64,000 nucleotides of DNA from Fallopia convolvulus (taxonomy: Eukaryota > Streptophyta > Magnoliopsida > Caryophyllales > Polygonaceae), in assembly GCA_964016875.1 (NCBI GenBank), contig OZ024721.1, positions 11,400,109-11,464,108 of the forward strand, given 5' to 3'. The notes under the pieces are model-generated. The model searched no databases, was not told the DNA's origin, and was given only the letters and a program-made list of their open reading frames with translations. Position 1 is the first letter of the stretch; each line of letters starts with the position of its first letter. Below, one piece after another: positions 20,875-32,804 of this stretch. A program made the translations under genes and the position numbers.

Positions 20875-21470
20875 GGGTTGAGCGCCCTTGTAATTTTTGC
20901 TATCTTGGATGTGCTCGAACAAATCTTTTGCACTATCTCTTTTTTTTTTGTGAGTGGTGTGGCCAGGTTTTGGGTCGAATACAATTTTACCCCTTTCCTT
21001 GTATGCAGGTGTTCTGGGATTATGAAGTGCTTCTGATCGAGGGCTTTTAGACGAAGACTCCTGTTGAACTCATTCGTTATTGGTGGCAGCTGCGCTTACC
21101 AAAGGGTTTTTCCAAGCGAGTGATGGCTATCGTGTCGAAGCGTGCGCTCGGGATGCTCCGTTGATCGAAGACGTCTTTGGTCTAGGATTTGTTGCCTTTA
21201 CCATTTAAGCGTTTCGGTTGTATGGTTATTTATCTAAATGAATGTAATCTATCTTATAATGAATAAAACATGCTTGACGTGCTATGCAAGAAAAGAAATA
21301 AACACGAGCAAGTAACAACACAAGCAACTGCCATTCATTCGAAAAACACCACAACATGGAAATCACGTAGCAAGTAGTTTTCACATAGTCAAGTCGATCA
21401 CAAGCAAACTACGAAAGGAATGAACTAGAATGAAAGTAAACTAACAACTAGGGAAAGATGACCTGGAACG
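20875..21470. other. Convergent 3' region between antisense gene and integrase of Tat A
   Basis: Non-coding. The plus-strand antisense gene and the minus-strand pol both end toward this stretch. AATAAA-like AATGAATAAAACATG (21256) and AAGAAATAAACACG (21292) could be polyadenylation signals. Confidence 0.4.
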
Positions 21471-22655
21471 TCCTGCGTATCACGTGCGGAGGCTTCCTGC
21501 TAGAAGTGCCCAAGAAGTTTGCGTTCTGAGGAAGGAAGACTTCTTTTAGAAGTGATACTTTTAAAGATGTATTGTGTTCCAACTCCGTCGGGCAGCATCA
21601 CCGTCTTTGGATTCGAGCTGGTACGCGCCTTAACCGATGACCCTGGTTATCTTTTACGACCCTTCCCATGCTGGGGCTAGCTTGCATGACTTGGTCTCAT
21701 GGGTGTTTTGAAAGACATTTTGTATTACCCAGTCGCCAACTCGGAAAGTCCGAATCTTGATGTTTTGGTTGTAGCTTCGGACGACTTGTTGCTGGTGCCT
21801 AACTAGACGTAATCAGGCCTGGTCACGAAGCTCGTCAGAAGTATCCAGATCGATCGACAACTCCAAACGATTCTGTTCTTTAGTCATGAAGTTGGAGCAG
21901 GCTGTGGGGATGAGAATCTCAGCTGGAATGACCGCTTCACACTCGTGCATCAATGAGAAGGGAGACTGACCGGTTGCTACCTTGGTCGTTGTTCGATTGG
22001 CCCATAGGACGTAGCGTAGCTCATCGGCCTAGTTTCCTTTGCCTTTCACGAGTCGCTTCTTCAAGTTGTTCACAATCACCTTATTGCTTTCTTCAGCTTG
22101 CCCATTTGACTGAGGGTAGCGAGGTGTCGAAGTGACTAAATTGACATCCCAACGACTACAGAAGTCTCGGGTTCTCTAACTTATGAACTGAGACCCATTG
22201 TCACATACGATCTCTGAAGGCACACCGAAACGATAGAGGATATTTCTAATGATAAAGGAAATCACATGTTTATCCTTGATTTCTCGATAAGCTTCGGCTT
22301 CAATCCACTTGGAGAAGTAATCGGTCATGGCGAGGAAGAATACCCTTTGTCCGGACAAGGGGGTAACTTCCCGAATATGTCAATTCCCCAGCGCATGAAC
22401 GATCATGGTGTGAGTGTGGGGTATAGTGGTTCGGGAGGTTGGTGAGTCGTTGGTGCGTGTCTCTGGCAAGCGTCGCACTTACGACAGAAGTCTACAACAT
22501 CTTTTCTCATAGTAGGCCAGTACCGCGCCTGACGAAGGGCTTTGTTGGATAGACTTCTTCCTCCTGTATGGTTTCGACAATCTCCTTCATGAAGCTCCTC
22601 GAGAAGTTTTTGGACACCATCCTTGGTCAAGCAACGCTGGAGTATACCCACTGTT
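21471..22655 (-). pseudogene. Tat A integrase (broken)
   Basis: On the minus strand the zinc domain reads LHEGDCRNHTGGRSLSNKALRQARYWPTM to CRKCDACQRHAP. The core begins with FFLAMTDYFSKWIEAEAY and includes FGVPSEIVCDNGSQFIS, which retains the second catalytic aspartate. Further parts are broken by stops (for example before 22176) but remain recognisable down to a VGDWVIQNVF-like C-terminal segment near 21730. The first catalytic aspartate region near 22390 is out of frame. Confidence 0.78.
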
Positions 22656-23545
22656 GATCAGTGGAAAAGCACCCCATTCTCGATTGTAAATCATGTAGCT
22701 CTCATCTTCAGCATCCTAGCCTCGGTTTTATCTCTCAGAAGCATTTCGTCGATCAACCAATCAAGGTACGGCTGGGTCTAGGGTTCTTCATTAACTTCGG
22801 AGGGAACGAGGGAATTTTCTTCATTCCTCGGACCGTCCAGAGATAGATCTAGGTCAGGGTCATTTTGCAAGCTCCAGTCATCAATATCATCACTGCTCAT
22901 GAAGACGTCTTCGCATGGCATGGACCCGCAAAGGAAGACGTCATCGCTCATGCTAAGGGATTTGTCGCCATCATAGACACGAGTTCTTTTGATGCTAGGA
23001 ACCATGATATGAATCATCGAAATTGCAGGATATTCATCAAGGTTGATGGCGAAGCTAAACGAGCGAGAGAGTCTACTTGAGCGTTCTGCTCTTTTGGAGC
23101 CTATGTGAAGGATATCTTCTCGAACCGAGGGATCAGACCCTTCACCACTTCCAGGTAAGCTTCCATTCTTTCATCCCTGGCGTCATATAACCCTGGCTTC
23201 ATATAACCCCACGATTTGATTGATTATCAATATTGAATCACAATTGACCTCGATTTGTTGTATGGCCAAGTCCTTGGCAAGGGTTAGGCTAGAAACTAAA
23301 GCCTCATACTCGACTTCATTGTTTGTGGCTTCAAAAGTACATCTCACGGATTGTGCCACCCTATCCCCCTGTGTTGATTTTAGGACTACTCATATCCCTG
23401 TTCCCCGGCGTTGGAGGCGCCATCTGTGTGAAGCGTCCATTTGACTGGAGACATAGCTTCTAGCATCATTAATTCGGCCGACTCCCTTCTTTCTTCTGTG
23501 GTAGGGCTAAAATCAACCACAAAGTCGGCCAACACTTGAGATTTC
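22656..23545 (-). pseudogene. Tat A second (archaeal-type) RNase H and linker
   Basis: On the minus strand VKWTLHTDGASNAGEQG at about 23440-23400 matches the first catalytic motif of the extra RNase H that Tat-lineage elements carry between their own RNase H and integrase. Downstream come VLRSTFEATNNEVEYEALV-like and ADFNIDNQ-like remnants in other frames, then an acidic linker (SDDIDDWSLQNDPDLDLSL). Stops and shifts are frequent. Confidence 0.6.
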
Positions 23546-24900
23546 AGCGCGGTTCTAGGCTCATACTGGATGTCGAATCCGCTTTTAGGTGGATTGCCCA
23601 CTTGGCCATTCTTTTCGTGAACTCGGGTTTGTGCATGACCATCTTTAGGGCATGCGTGATTCTCATCACGATCGTTTGTGACTCGAAGTAGGGACGGAGT
23701 TTATTAGAGCACATGACCAAGGCTAAAACCATTTTCTCTAGGGAAGAATAACGAGTTTCATCGGGTAGGAGAGTTCTACTTACGTAATACACAGGCTTTT
23801 GCTGCCCATCCTGTTCGCGGACCAGCACCCCACTAATGGCTTGCTTGGTGACAGCCCAGGTACATGGGTAAAGTTTCTCCTTCTTCCGGCTTCGCTAATA
23901 TTAGAGGATCAGAGAAGTATTTCTTCAACTCCTAGAAAGCTTCCTCATGTCGGGCAGTCCACTAGAAGCACTTGTCCTTTCTAAGCACCCCATATAATAG
24001 ACGGCAGCGATCTGCTGACTTGGAAATGAACCTATTCAACGCAGCGATTTTCTCGGTGATCTTTTGGACGTCTTTCACGCATCTCGGAGATTTCAATGGT
24101 ACTATCGCATGAACCTGTTCTAGGCTTGCTTCTATCCCCCTCCGCGTGACCAAATACCCTAGGAATTTCCCAAATTTCACTCCGAATGTACACTTTTGCG
24201 CGTTCGACTTCATGTTGTATCGCTTCAAGATTCCGAAGGCCACTTCTAAGTGACGTCAGAGGTCCACAACTTTCTTTGATTTGACGAGCATGTCGTCTAT
24301 ATATACCTCCATAGTCTCCCCGATTTGGCTTTGGAACATTCTATTCACTAGCCTTTGGTATGTGGCTCCAGCGTTCCGTAGTCCAAAGGGCATCACTTTG
24401 TAGCAATAGGTTCCTTTGCTAGTTATGAAAGATGTCTAATCCTGGTCGCTTTCTTCCATTCGGATCTGGTTGTGACCACTGAAGGCGTCCATGAAGGTCA
24501 ACAATTCATGGCCCACCGTGGCGTCTACTAGGGAATCTATGTGAGGCAAAGGAAATGAATCCTTAGGACAAGCCTTGTTCAAATCCGCGAAGTCTAAACA
24601 CATCCTCCATTTTCCATTTTTCTTGGGTACAACGACTACATTAGCTAACCATTCTGGGTACTTGACTTCTTTAATCTTGCTAGTCTCCAATAGCTTTCCT
24701 ACTTCTTCGTCTACTATCTTGTTTCTTTCAGCGGCGAATTTCCTTCGTTTTTGTTTCACTGGTTGGTGACTAGGATCCACGTTCATCTTGTGTGTGATGA
24801 TCTCCAGATCGATTCCCACCATGTCCTCGTGGGACCATGCAAAGCATTCTGTATTTTTACTTATGAAGTCTACCAGCTCATTTCTCATGGGTAATTCCAA
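23546..24900 (-). pseudogene. Tat A reverse transcriptase and RNase H (broken)
   Basis: Minus-strand frames give NGKWRMCLDFADLNKACPKDSFPLPHID and LLTFMDAFSGHNQIRMEESDQD. Then, after a break near 24435, they give the palm with VYIDDMLVKSK-like residues around 24300, then KCTFGVKFGKFLGYLVTRRGIEAS. RNase H shows QKPVYYVSRTLLPDETRYSSLEKMVLALV. Stops at 24436 and 23962 and shifts separate these blocks. Confidence 0.82.
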
Positions 24901-25412
24901 ATCTCTTCCAATGTTTACGGACGATTGAGGTCTAATTGGTCTAGGACCACTTCTTCTACATGTTCATCTTTCTTTTCTTTTTCTTTTGGAAAGGTAGAAC
25001 CTGTTCATCTTCCTTTAATTGCTAGGACCACTTCTTCTACTTGTAAAACTCTCTTGACGTTCTTTGGTCTCCTCGGATCTCTTGAACCCCCAAGGTGTTG
25101 GGAACTTTATCGTTTGGAGGTAGGTTGAGGGAACAACCCTAATGTCATGGAGCCACGGTCTCCTCATTATCACATTATAGCAAGAAGCACAATCCATGAT
25201 AGAGTATCGAACCTAGATGTTCACGCCTTTTGCGTGCGTGGGAAGGGTGATGTCTCCTACCGTGTGCTTCACTTCTCCGCTGAATCCCACACGCGCAGTT
25301 GGGTTCTTCTCCACGTCCTTTTCGCTCAACCCTATTTTTTTTAGTTCTCCTAGCATCATAAGGTTAGTCGAACTTCCGGTGTCAATGAGAACCCACTTGA
25401 CCAGGATGTTCC
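24901..25412 (-). pseudogene. Tat A aspartic protease (broken)
   Basis: On the minus strand the active-site loop reads VLIDTGSSTNLMMLGEL (about 25395-25345), with the D-T-G-S catalytic motif. The flap-to-C-terminal part gives CYNVIMRRPWLHDIRVVPST (about 25170-25110), usually CYNxIIGRPWLH. An in-frame stop and small shifts lie between them. Confidence 0.7.
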
Positions 25413-25414
25413 CT

Positions 25415-25457
<43 letters not shown>

Positions 25458-27283
25458 GAGTCCACCATGGTGAGGTCCTTCAAGACCATTGACATCATCC
25501 TCATCAAATTGTATCACGAGATTGAGGACGTCTCTCTTCATCAGCATGGGATGATGGAAAGCATTTTCTCGTGCGTTCCTCTTGGCTTCCGAGTAAGTGA
25601 GGCCGCACACGCTCGATCCTCCTATGATCACGTTTACGACCTTGGCGGGTACTGGCGACACAGGCCTTCCCGCACGTGAGGCTTCTACCACATCCGGAGG
25701 GACCTGTGCGTTGGGTGCTACTTCCGTTATCCTTCCTTGAGATACGAGGTAGGCAATCTCTCTTCTCAGTGCTACACACTCTTTAGTTATGTGACCGTAA
25801 TCATCATGGAAATCGCACCATTTGCTCATATCCTTGTTCGGGTAGGGCTTCTCATTTCTCTTTGGCCATCTGACGCCACGTATCGTCAAAGCTATATTCT
25901 TCACGAGTTCCTAGGGGGATATACCCAGGTTAAACTCATCACACTTCAGTGGCAATGGCTTGGAGGGTCTAGCCTCAATGACATTTACCTTCACCGCGAC
26001 AGGGTGAGGGCGCTGATATGGTTGATTGCGGTGTTCCCGACGGTGATCTGGCGTTGCTTTCTTTTCTACCCTTTCCCAAACGCTTTCGGGCTTCCTCATC
26101 TTCAGATCTTCTTCAAGTCTGATTTGGGCCAGAGCCTTGGTTTGAACATCTTCAAAAGTGTGGCATGGGTGCCTGGTGAGTTCTTTGTAAAGATCTCCAT
26201 CTTGGTTAACCCCCTGATGGAAGGCTTCCATAGTAGTCGGCACGTCACAGTGCGGGACGAAAATCTTCTCTCGGTTGAATCGGTCCAGGCACTATCGGGT
26301 GGATTCTTCTGGCTTTTGGATAATCTGGTACAAATCGCTAGATTGTTTTTCGAACCTCCGACTGCTAGCGAATTGGACCCTAAAGGAATCCATCAACTCG
26401 GCAAAGGAACGAATACTTCCCCGAGGAAGATTAACGAACCACTTCAAATTCGGCCCTGTGAGAGCCGTTCCGAAGCCCTTACACATCAGTGCTTCACGAG
26501 AGTGATATGGGACGGCACTAGTCATCATCTTTTGCTTGAATATAGCTACATGCTCGTCAGGGTTTCCCGTGCCGTCATTGGGACTCATGCTGGGTACCGA
26601 GAACTTCTTCGGTATCTCGACCTAGGCGATGTGAGGAGCGAAGGGAGACTTGTTGTAACTATCAGCCGCTTCTTTCTCTATGGGTCGAGGGACCCTATGT
26701 ATCTTCGCTAGTTGCTCGGTGAACATCTTGAACTGGTTTTGGACGATGTTTTCTAGATCTCAGGGATGACTGCAGTCCCAGTCCTCTTCATCATCCATGA
26801 TGTCATCTTCAAAGCGTCGAGGCTAACCACTCACGCCGATTGAAGGCGAGTGGGGGCTCTCACCTCCTCACCGGTATGGTTGCCTTCTGCAGGGGTGAAA
26901 GACGGTACCCCAGGTATAGTTGCTGGTGGGGTAACGAACTCCGTACTAGAGGATCTCTCATGCCGACCGGTAGGGTTTCTAGAGGAACCTTCTCCCCCAC
27001 TGGTTCGAACTCGATCCGTCGTTCGGGCGTGCGGGCCGACGGAAGAAACAGATCGGAGTTGAGAGCAGAAACCTTCATTATCGGCGATTAGTTGCTCGAT
27101 GCTAGTTTTTTGCTTCTCGTTGCAAGCAAGTTGGTCTGTTAGTTCCTTCTCAAGAGCTTGAAGCCTCTGGGCGAACTCAGATAACACGAGGCGGAGCGCT
27201 GCCGATGCGTCCTGGCGTGCGCCTCCATCACCCCCGGCGTCTTGCTCTTGATTACCCTCATTTGAGTTGCTCATGGTGACTTT
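25413..27283 (-). pseudogene. Tat A gag (broken)
   Basis: In minus-strand order: an N-terminal region with QRLQALEKELTDQLACNEKQ (about 27170-27100); the capsid core PNDGTGNPDEHVAIFKQKMM, CKGFGTALTGPNLKWFVNLPRGSI and FRVQFASSRRFEKQSSDLY (26585-26310); FKQGVNQDGDLYKELTRHPCHTF (about 26230); and a nucleocapsid-like WCDFHDDYGHITKECVALRR (about 25830). The last is a C-x2-H-x4-H-x4-C variant. The frame is broken at 26831, 26588-26243 and 25911. A long plus-strand ORF opposite it (25737-26711) is only its shadow. Confidence 0.78.
25418..25453. repeat. (GA)n microsatellite within gag/protease junction
   Basis: About 18 GA units. On the coding strand this reads as alternating Ser-Leu codons and keeps the frame open. 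The matching position in Tat B has no repeat, so it expanded after divergence. Confidence 0.9.
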
Positions 27284-27330
27284 TTGAACTTCTTCCGATA
27301 TGGAAATGCGAACCCTTTTCGATCGTAGGG

Positions 27331-27349
27331 CCCCACGGTCGGCGCCAAA
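27331..27349 (-). promoter_or_regulatory. Tat A primer-binding site
   Basis: On the minus strand TTTGGCGCCGACCGTGGGG directly follows the LTR. Tat B has the equivalent TTGGCGCACACCGTGGGG. I did not assign the tRNA with confidence. Confidence 0.7.
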
Positions 27350-27350
27350 T

Positions 27351-27824
27351 TGTTTTGGACAGAAATTTGATAACCAAACTCTTGCCTTAGATTGGGGCAC
27401 GATCGAATTGAAAGTCAAGGAATCACTAGAGAAATAATCAGATTGATGAAATCAAGATTACAAGCGTTCTCTCTGGGAGAGTTTTTGTTGTTTAATCTCT
27501 ATGCGTACCATGGAATCAATTCGTTTTTCTCTCTTTTCAGTTTATATCTTCATCCGATTAACCGTCATATCCCACATTCTACACGTTCCTAGGGTGTGCC
27601 TTTAATCGTCTGCCACTTTGCGTATGTATCGGAGCAGATAACTACCGCTAGTGGTCGTCCGCGAGTGCATGTCTCTTTCTCTTGACCGCAGCTTTTTTGC
27701 TTCCCTTGTGGCAGATGACTTCCTCGATCTCCTCGATCTTTCTATCATCCTGTTCTCTCATGATTCTTCGCCCGCTCTTTGGGCCATCCATGTCAAATGG
27801 ACCAGATGGTTATTCGGCCTAACA
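27351..27824 (-). repeat. Tat A 5' LTR (474 bp)
   Basis: Begins TGTTTTGGAC and ends GGCCTAACA. The inner 387 bp match 1612-1997. Confidence 0.9.
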
Positions 27825-28069
27825 AATTTCACTCTCCTTTATGGGAATAAGTTCAATAAAAGAAAAAAAATTCTATCACATTTTTATCGAGTATTATGTT
27901 TTAATTTCTCTTATTTATTATGATTAATTGTTCAGATTCAAGCCTTGGGTGGCGTCGGACTTCAAATCCGAAGTCACTGGTGTGTGACATTCCCGATGTG
28001 AAATTGGGGTGTTGTACCACGGTATTGTGCTAATCGGCTCCCACATCAGTTAGCTTTAACAGACCCATA
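27825..28069. other. Unassigned AT-rich stretch
   Basis: No gene seen. It holds GACTTCAAATCCGAAGTC-type short dyads and CTCCCACATCAGTT, a phrase that recurs in plant LTR-type repeats, but not enough to name an element. Confidence 0.4.
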
Positions 28070-29123
28070 ATGTTAATTTGGTCTAATATTGTGTTTCTAT
28101 CACGAAGTACCGTGGGACTGCTCCTAACGCTTTTACTTTTCTTGAAATTGGTCATGTTGTTTCTTAAGCAATGATCTTCTTTTGTAAACCTCATGTAACA
28201 ATCGAACTAACACATTTTGTGCCCATGGGCTAGTTAAAACGCATCTATGTATTCAATGCAATAAGGACAAGCATATTTTGCAAAAGTGCTACATCCTACA
28301 TAAACATCGGGTGAATGCAATAAATTCAATAAACATACACATGCATGAGTATAATTAACCATTTTTTTACTACATTAGAACATACCTGACAACATCGAAT
28401 ATACCGGACAGTCACTAATAGTCCACATTATAGGCACACGTATGAATTTTTTTTGCTTCCTCCACGCATCATATGTGTACACCCCGTGAAGCCACAAACT
28501 CTTAAGCTCGGCTATCAATAGTTGCAAGTAGACATCAATGTTTTTCTTCGGGCTTTTTGTCCAGGCAGAATAACCGTTAGAAACATAACCTCATCTCGCA
28601 TATACATTGATAGCAGAAGATTATAGGGTGTATCCTCGCCCCATAAACCTTAACTTAGACTCGAGGCTAAGTAGCTCAGTCGCCGCCTCTAACTTGGTGA
28701 CATCACATCCAGACCACAACTACTTATTCTAGCTACAACCATGGCATGCATACGTTGTGCATCGGAATTGGGTGCTCCATGATAATATTTCTTTCTCTCG
28801 GGCATTAGCTCCTCCTTCTGGACGAGATTAGTGTAACGAGTTCAGGTATTAAAACCATCATAGACCATCTACTCCATTCGATTATTAGTCTCCCCGTGAG
28901 AAATCCACTAGTAATAGTGAGGAACAAAACCCTTGGAAACAAGGTGATACCGTACATCATCTACTGTAATTAGTTTCCTATTCTTGCACTTCCGATAAGG
29001 ATACCTTAAATCTTGTGGGTTAAAACTCGACATAGACTTGCAAAACTCAATAAATTGATCAACGCAAACAACAAATCGATCGTTTAAAAACCCGCTATAA
29101 TACGCATACATCCATTCACACAT
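28070..29123 (-). pseudogene. TNP2-type CACTA transposase pseudogene
   Basis: The N-terminal exon from an ATG at 29123 reads MCEWMYAYYSGFLNDRFVV, then CKNRKLITVDDVRYHLVSKGFVPHYY, the transposase-associated domain. After a deletion of about 170 bp relative to the copy at 1-633 it continues to about 28605. Near 28590-28385 a Transposase_21 segment is readable: NIDVYLQLLIAELKSLWLHG and VPIMWTISDCPVYSMLSG. After a probable intron, 28310-28080 gives CPYCIEYIDAF, a stop, then FDCYMRFTKEDHCLRNN, the next TNP2 block. Several stops make it non-functional. Confidence 0.8.
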
Positions 29124-29164
29124 TTTTACCTATAAACAAATATAAGCTTCATTTTTAATTAAAA

Positions 29165-29995
29165 GTTGTAGATGGTCGCTAATTCCACCCAAAAAAGCTT
29201 AAAAAGGTTCAGATTTGCACTTGTAAATTATCTCTGTAAATGTTCATTTATATATATTTTGTGACCACATGGTCGCCAATTAACAACCGTATGGTCGCTA
29301 AACACGTCCAAATCCACACTTATGCATATTTTTTGCCTTGCTAGTGTATTTAGCGACTAGGTGGACGCTATTTAGTGTCAATCTGGTCGTTGAAATATCT
29401 AATTATGATCTTTAATATATTTTCAACCATACGAAAGAAAATTAATCTAAAGATATATGCTTAAATGAGATGCAAAAATTAATCTAAACATGTATTCTCC
29501 TATAATTATTTAAAATATCAATTATGATAACTATAATATTTGATTAAATGAATAACATTTTACTATATTATACGAAAAATTTATAATTCCATACATCTAA
29601 GTTGTATGGAGCAAATTCAATCTGACGGGATTCCTCTCCTCGTTCAAATGAGATGTGGAAATGAGTATTGTTCTTTATTTCTTTTGTGGATATTTTTTTT
29701 AACAAATAAATGAGGAGTTGTGTTGTAGATATAGGAAATGAGTAGTAACCATATGGATGCTTAATTGGCGACAACTTTCCATTGTTTTCGGCGATGATGG
29801 TATTTAGCGACCAAGTGGTCGCTAAATCCGCGGTACAAAGTGCGCCGTCATAGAAGTGGTTGCTAAATACCTAGCCAAAATCTTCGCGAACTTTTAGCGA
29901 CTATCAATCACGTGGTCTCTATTTTTTTTCCTTATATTTTGTCGTGGATTTGGCAACTAATTGACGACTAGTTTTCATGGTTGTTAAATCAACAG
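29165..29995. repeat. Diverged CACTA family 1 subterminal repeats
   Basis: Scattered units such as TAGCGACCAAGTGGTCGCTA (29804) and TAGCGACTAGGTGGACGCTA (29351) flank an AT-rich promoter-like core that aligns with 840-1180 of the first element. Confidence 0.7.
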
Positions 29996-30007
29996 AATGG
30001 TGTATTG

Positions 30008-30484
30008 AATTTGAGAAAACTAGAATAATGATCGAGAAGAAATCGAGAGGATTTCATTGATTTGAAATTGGAGAAGAAAAGTCGGAATGAAAATGCTTAT
30101 GTGTGCATCACATGTTAACAAAAAAAAACAACTTAAACTAGACAAAAGTTATCTACTTATTCAAACAAAGGGCAAACACAACAATAATCCCAATGGAATC
30201 CTAATCAGTTTCGCAAAATAAAAAGCTCAAAATGTTGCTAAAAAACGTCTCCAATTAGAACAGCCATAGCCCCCCTATGAAGTCCCCAAATCCTTACAAT
30301 TAGTTTGTTGAAGCAGGATCTGAACTCTGATTGGATCCATTTGGAGATTCATGAAAAAATTGTCCAAGTCGACTCGTCGTCTTATTGAACTGGATATTCC
30401 AAATTGAATTTATTAGGCTAGTCAAAGAATCCATGCCAAAACTATATAATATCTTTTATCATATATATATATATATATGCATGC
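30008..30484. other. Downstream flank of the MATE gene
   Basis: No gene seen. AT-rich, with a short (AT)n run near 30462. It probably contains the 3' UTR of the MATE gene. Confidence 0.4.
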
Positions 30485-32804
30485 TCAAGATCTTACCTCT
30501 TCCTCCCAATTAATTCTCCATGTTATTACGACGAGTGCAGCTGTTTGGCATACCATCCCAACCAACATTCCAATCCAGATCCCCTATTTTCAACATCAAC
30601 AACAATAATACAATCTCGATAAATAATCTTTAATATTGTGTACGTAGTTCTTATTTATGAACAAATTTATGTTTCATTAAACTAAAAGTACTTAATTACC
30701 TTGATGCCAATTTTAGCTACAAATGCGAGCAAGCATCCAGTAGGAATGCCAATCACATAATACGAAACGACGTTGACTATAGCAACCTTGGCTTGTGACC
30801 CACAACCTATTGCCACCCTTGTGCTCATAACAAGACAAAAATCAAGTATATATAAGAATTCAGGCAGGGTGTCAAATATTACTGAAACCTAGAAAAACTA
30901 AAGTGAACCAAAATCATGTTTAACCTACTTTGGACTCCCCTAATTTAAGTGATTTACTAAAGAAAGTAAAAAGCAACAAAAGAGAATTAATTAGTTGTAA
31001 GCTTGCCTGAGAAAAGTGCTTGGAAACCGTTGATAAACATTGTCAAGGCAAGCAAAATAGAGAGGCTAGATGCAACCTCAGCAACGTCCTCATCGCTCGT
31101 GAACCAGTATGGGTACGACTTGTTGAAAATGAGGATTATAGAGCAAAAGAAAATTCCGAGAGCAGCCGCCATACATAGTAGAATCTTAATCGAAAACTTT
31201 GTTGTCTCAATATTTCCTCGACCAAGCTCGTTCGAAATTCTGACACTATACACACATATTATATTATTCAACAACATTAAGTACATTAGTATGTATCTCT
31301 TAAACAACAGCATATGAGTATGTCAATTATGAAAAGAATTTCCTTATACCATGCTCCGGTCAAAAGGCTAAGGGCTATCATAAACTCCCATCCATTAAGG
31401 TTCAAGCTGAAAGGTCAGTTGGTTCATTGAGATTAGAACTAGCTTGAATAATTAAAATGATAGATCGAGAATGATGTCAAGGAGAAGAACAAAGGAATTA
31501 ATGTACCATATAGAGAACGCGGATATTTCAACCACAGCGTCGCTTGAGTATCCAGCTATCAGGACGAGAACCGAACTATACCATAACTCAAGGCTAATTT
31601 TAACAAACAAAAGAATTAGCTAGTGTTCAGAACAATCTAATTAATATAATGGTTTATACATAGTCACAATATGTTTATTCTAAGTACGTATCAGCTTATT
31701 AAATGATCGAGATCATAGATCATAGCTCAAGATTATGCAAATAGAACCTCACCAAAGCATGAATCCCGATGAAATAGAGAGCTTGATAACAGGACATAGA
31801 TCAACGAAGGCAAGCCTTGAGAATCCCCTCCATGTTTCCTTGCAAAAACCTCCAACAACGTACACAAATTCACCGACAACCAATCCCCATTTGGAAATGA
31901 CCAAGGCTCCCATTGCACCAGCAAGCCCGAAGTCGAGCTTATAAACAAAGAGCCAAGACAAAAACACATGGAGCACGAATAACGCGGCGGAAAGATAGGT
32001 GATGATGATGTTCTTCATTTGTGATTGTAGGAACTGTTGGATAGTGAAGGAAAATACAAATGTGTATATAACCGGAATGAACCATAAGGAAATTGTCTCT
32101 GAAGCATTTGAAATGCTGTCCTCTTCTCCTAGTAGTTTGTAAATAGGAGCTGCAAAGACCATCAAGGGGACCATGATGGAGATTATCACAAAGTTGACAA
32201 TCCAGGAGCGTTGTAAGAAGATTCCCATCATATGGTATTGCTTTGCCCCGAACGCTTGCCCACAAAGAGTTTCCGTTGCACTCGACATTCCTATCTGCAA
32301 ATCAAGAAAAGCATATCACCCGGCCAGATGAAGAAAAAAAATGCTTAACAAGTATGTTGAGATTAAGAAATTAAAACCAATCCTCCACATCAACTGTTTT
32401 TGTGTTGAACATTAATGTGTCCAGCAATTAAATAACAACTTTTTAAATCATGATTTATTAGAACCAAATACGAGCAAACAAAAGGTAGAAGAAGAAGCTA
32501 ATTAACTTAATTAAGCCATACAGGGGTGAACGAACGTACATAAGAGAAGACAGAATCTTACAACAACGCCATTAACGAAGCGAAGGGAAATTGACTGAAC
32601 GAGGGCGTAGGCGGCAAGGTAAAGGGAGTCGATGTGTCCTATGACTGATTGCGTCACTATTAACACCTCAAATGACGTCACACTAAACACCATGGAAGGC
32701 AAAGATATCCTCAAAATCGTCTTCAACTCATCCCACACCGGCTTCCATAGCTGCCTCTTCTCTACATTTGGCTCCAAAAGTGCTGCTTCCACCATATCAT
32801 CCAT
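30485..32804 (-). CDS. MATE-family (DETOXIFICATION/DTX) transporter, seven exons
   Basis: Proposed exons in gene order: 32804-32562, 32294-31753, 31593-31507, 31406-31350, 31245-31007, about 30823-30700 and 30593-30485. The first five join in frame with GT/GC-AG borders. The product is about 470 residues, near the usual MATE length, with about 12 predicted membrane segments. Landmarks are MSSATETLCGQAFGAKQ in exon 2, the very short 57-bp exon 4 (LNLNGWEFMIALSLLTG), and VRISNELGRGN in exon 5. MATE proteins export secondary metabolites, toxins or organic acids in exchange for H+ at the plasma membrane or tonoplast; the substrate is not predictable here. Oddity: the exon 5 donor is GC (TCAG/GCAAGC), and exon 6 lacks an AG acceptor in the needed phase. 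The gene may therefore be truncated after about 389 residues. It is the only apparently host gene in the central part of the window. Confidence 0.85.

Larger units (their letters stand above)
1612..27824 (-). mobile_element. Tat-lineage Ty3/gypsy retrotransposon A, carrying nested insertions
   Basis: Two LTRs frame it: a truncated left copy (1612-1997) and a full right copy (27351-27824). A primer-binding site abuts the right LTR and a polypurine tract abuts the left one, so transcription runs on the minus strand. In that direction the order is gag, protease, RT, RNase H, second RNase H, integrase. An antisense gene on the plus strand converges on the integrase end. Removing the Athila-like insertion leaves about 9.5 kb, close to element B. 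Every pol domain has stops or frameshifts, so the copy is dead. Flanking AATTT at 27825 would be the duplication, but its partner is off-window. Confidence 0.88.
28070..30007 (-). mobile_element. Older CACTA family 1 remnant
   Basis: The right end at 30007 reads, on the minus strand, CAATACACCATTCTGTTGATT. It corresponds to CACTACACCATTCTG of the first element, with the CACTA core mutated to CAATA. Diverged GCGACCA..TGGTCGC units lie at 29165-29420 and 29740-29990. The transposase pseudogene occupies the left part. The left terminus is not recognisable. Confidence 0.75.

Noticed and set aside
25737..26711. A 324-codon open frame on the plus strand
   Set aside because: It lies exactly opposite the gag frames of Tat A, has no recognisable domain, and its composition follows the complementary gag codons.
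27940..27985. A tRNA-like piece around GGACTTCAAATCCGAAG
   Set aside because: Only an anticodon-arm-like hairpin; no acceptor stem or B box at the right distance.
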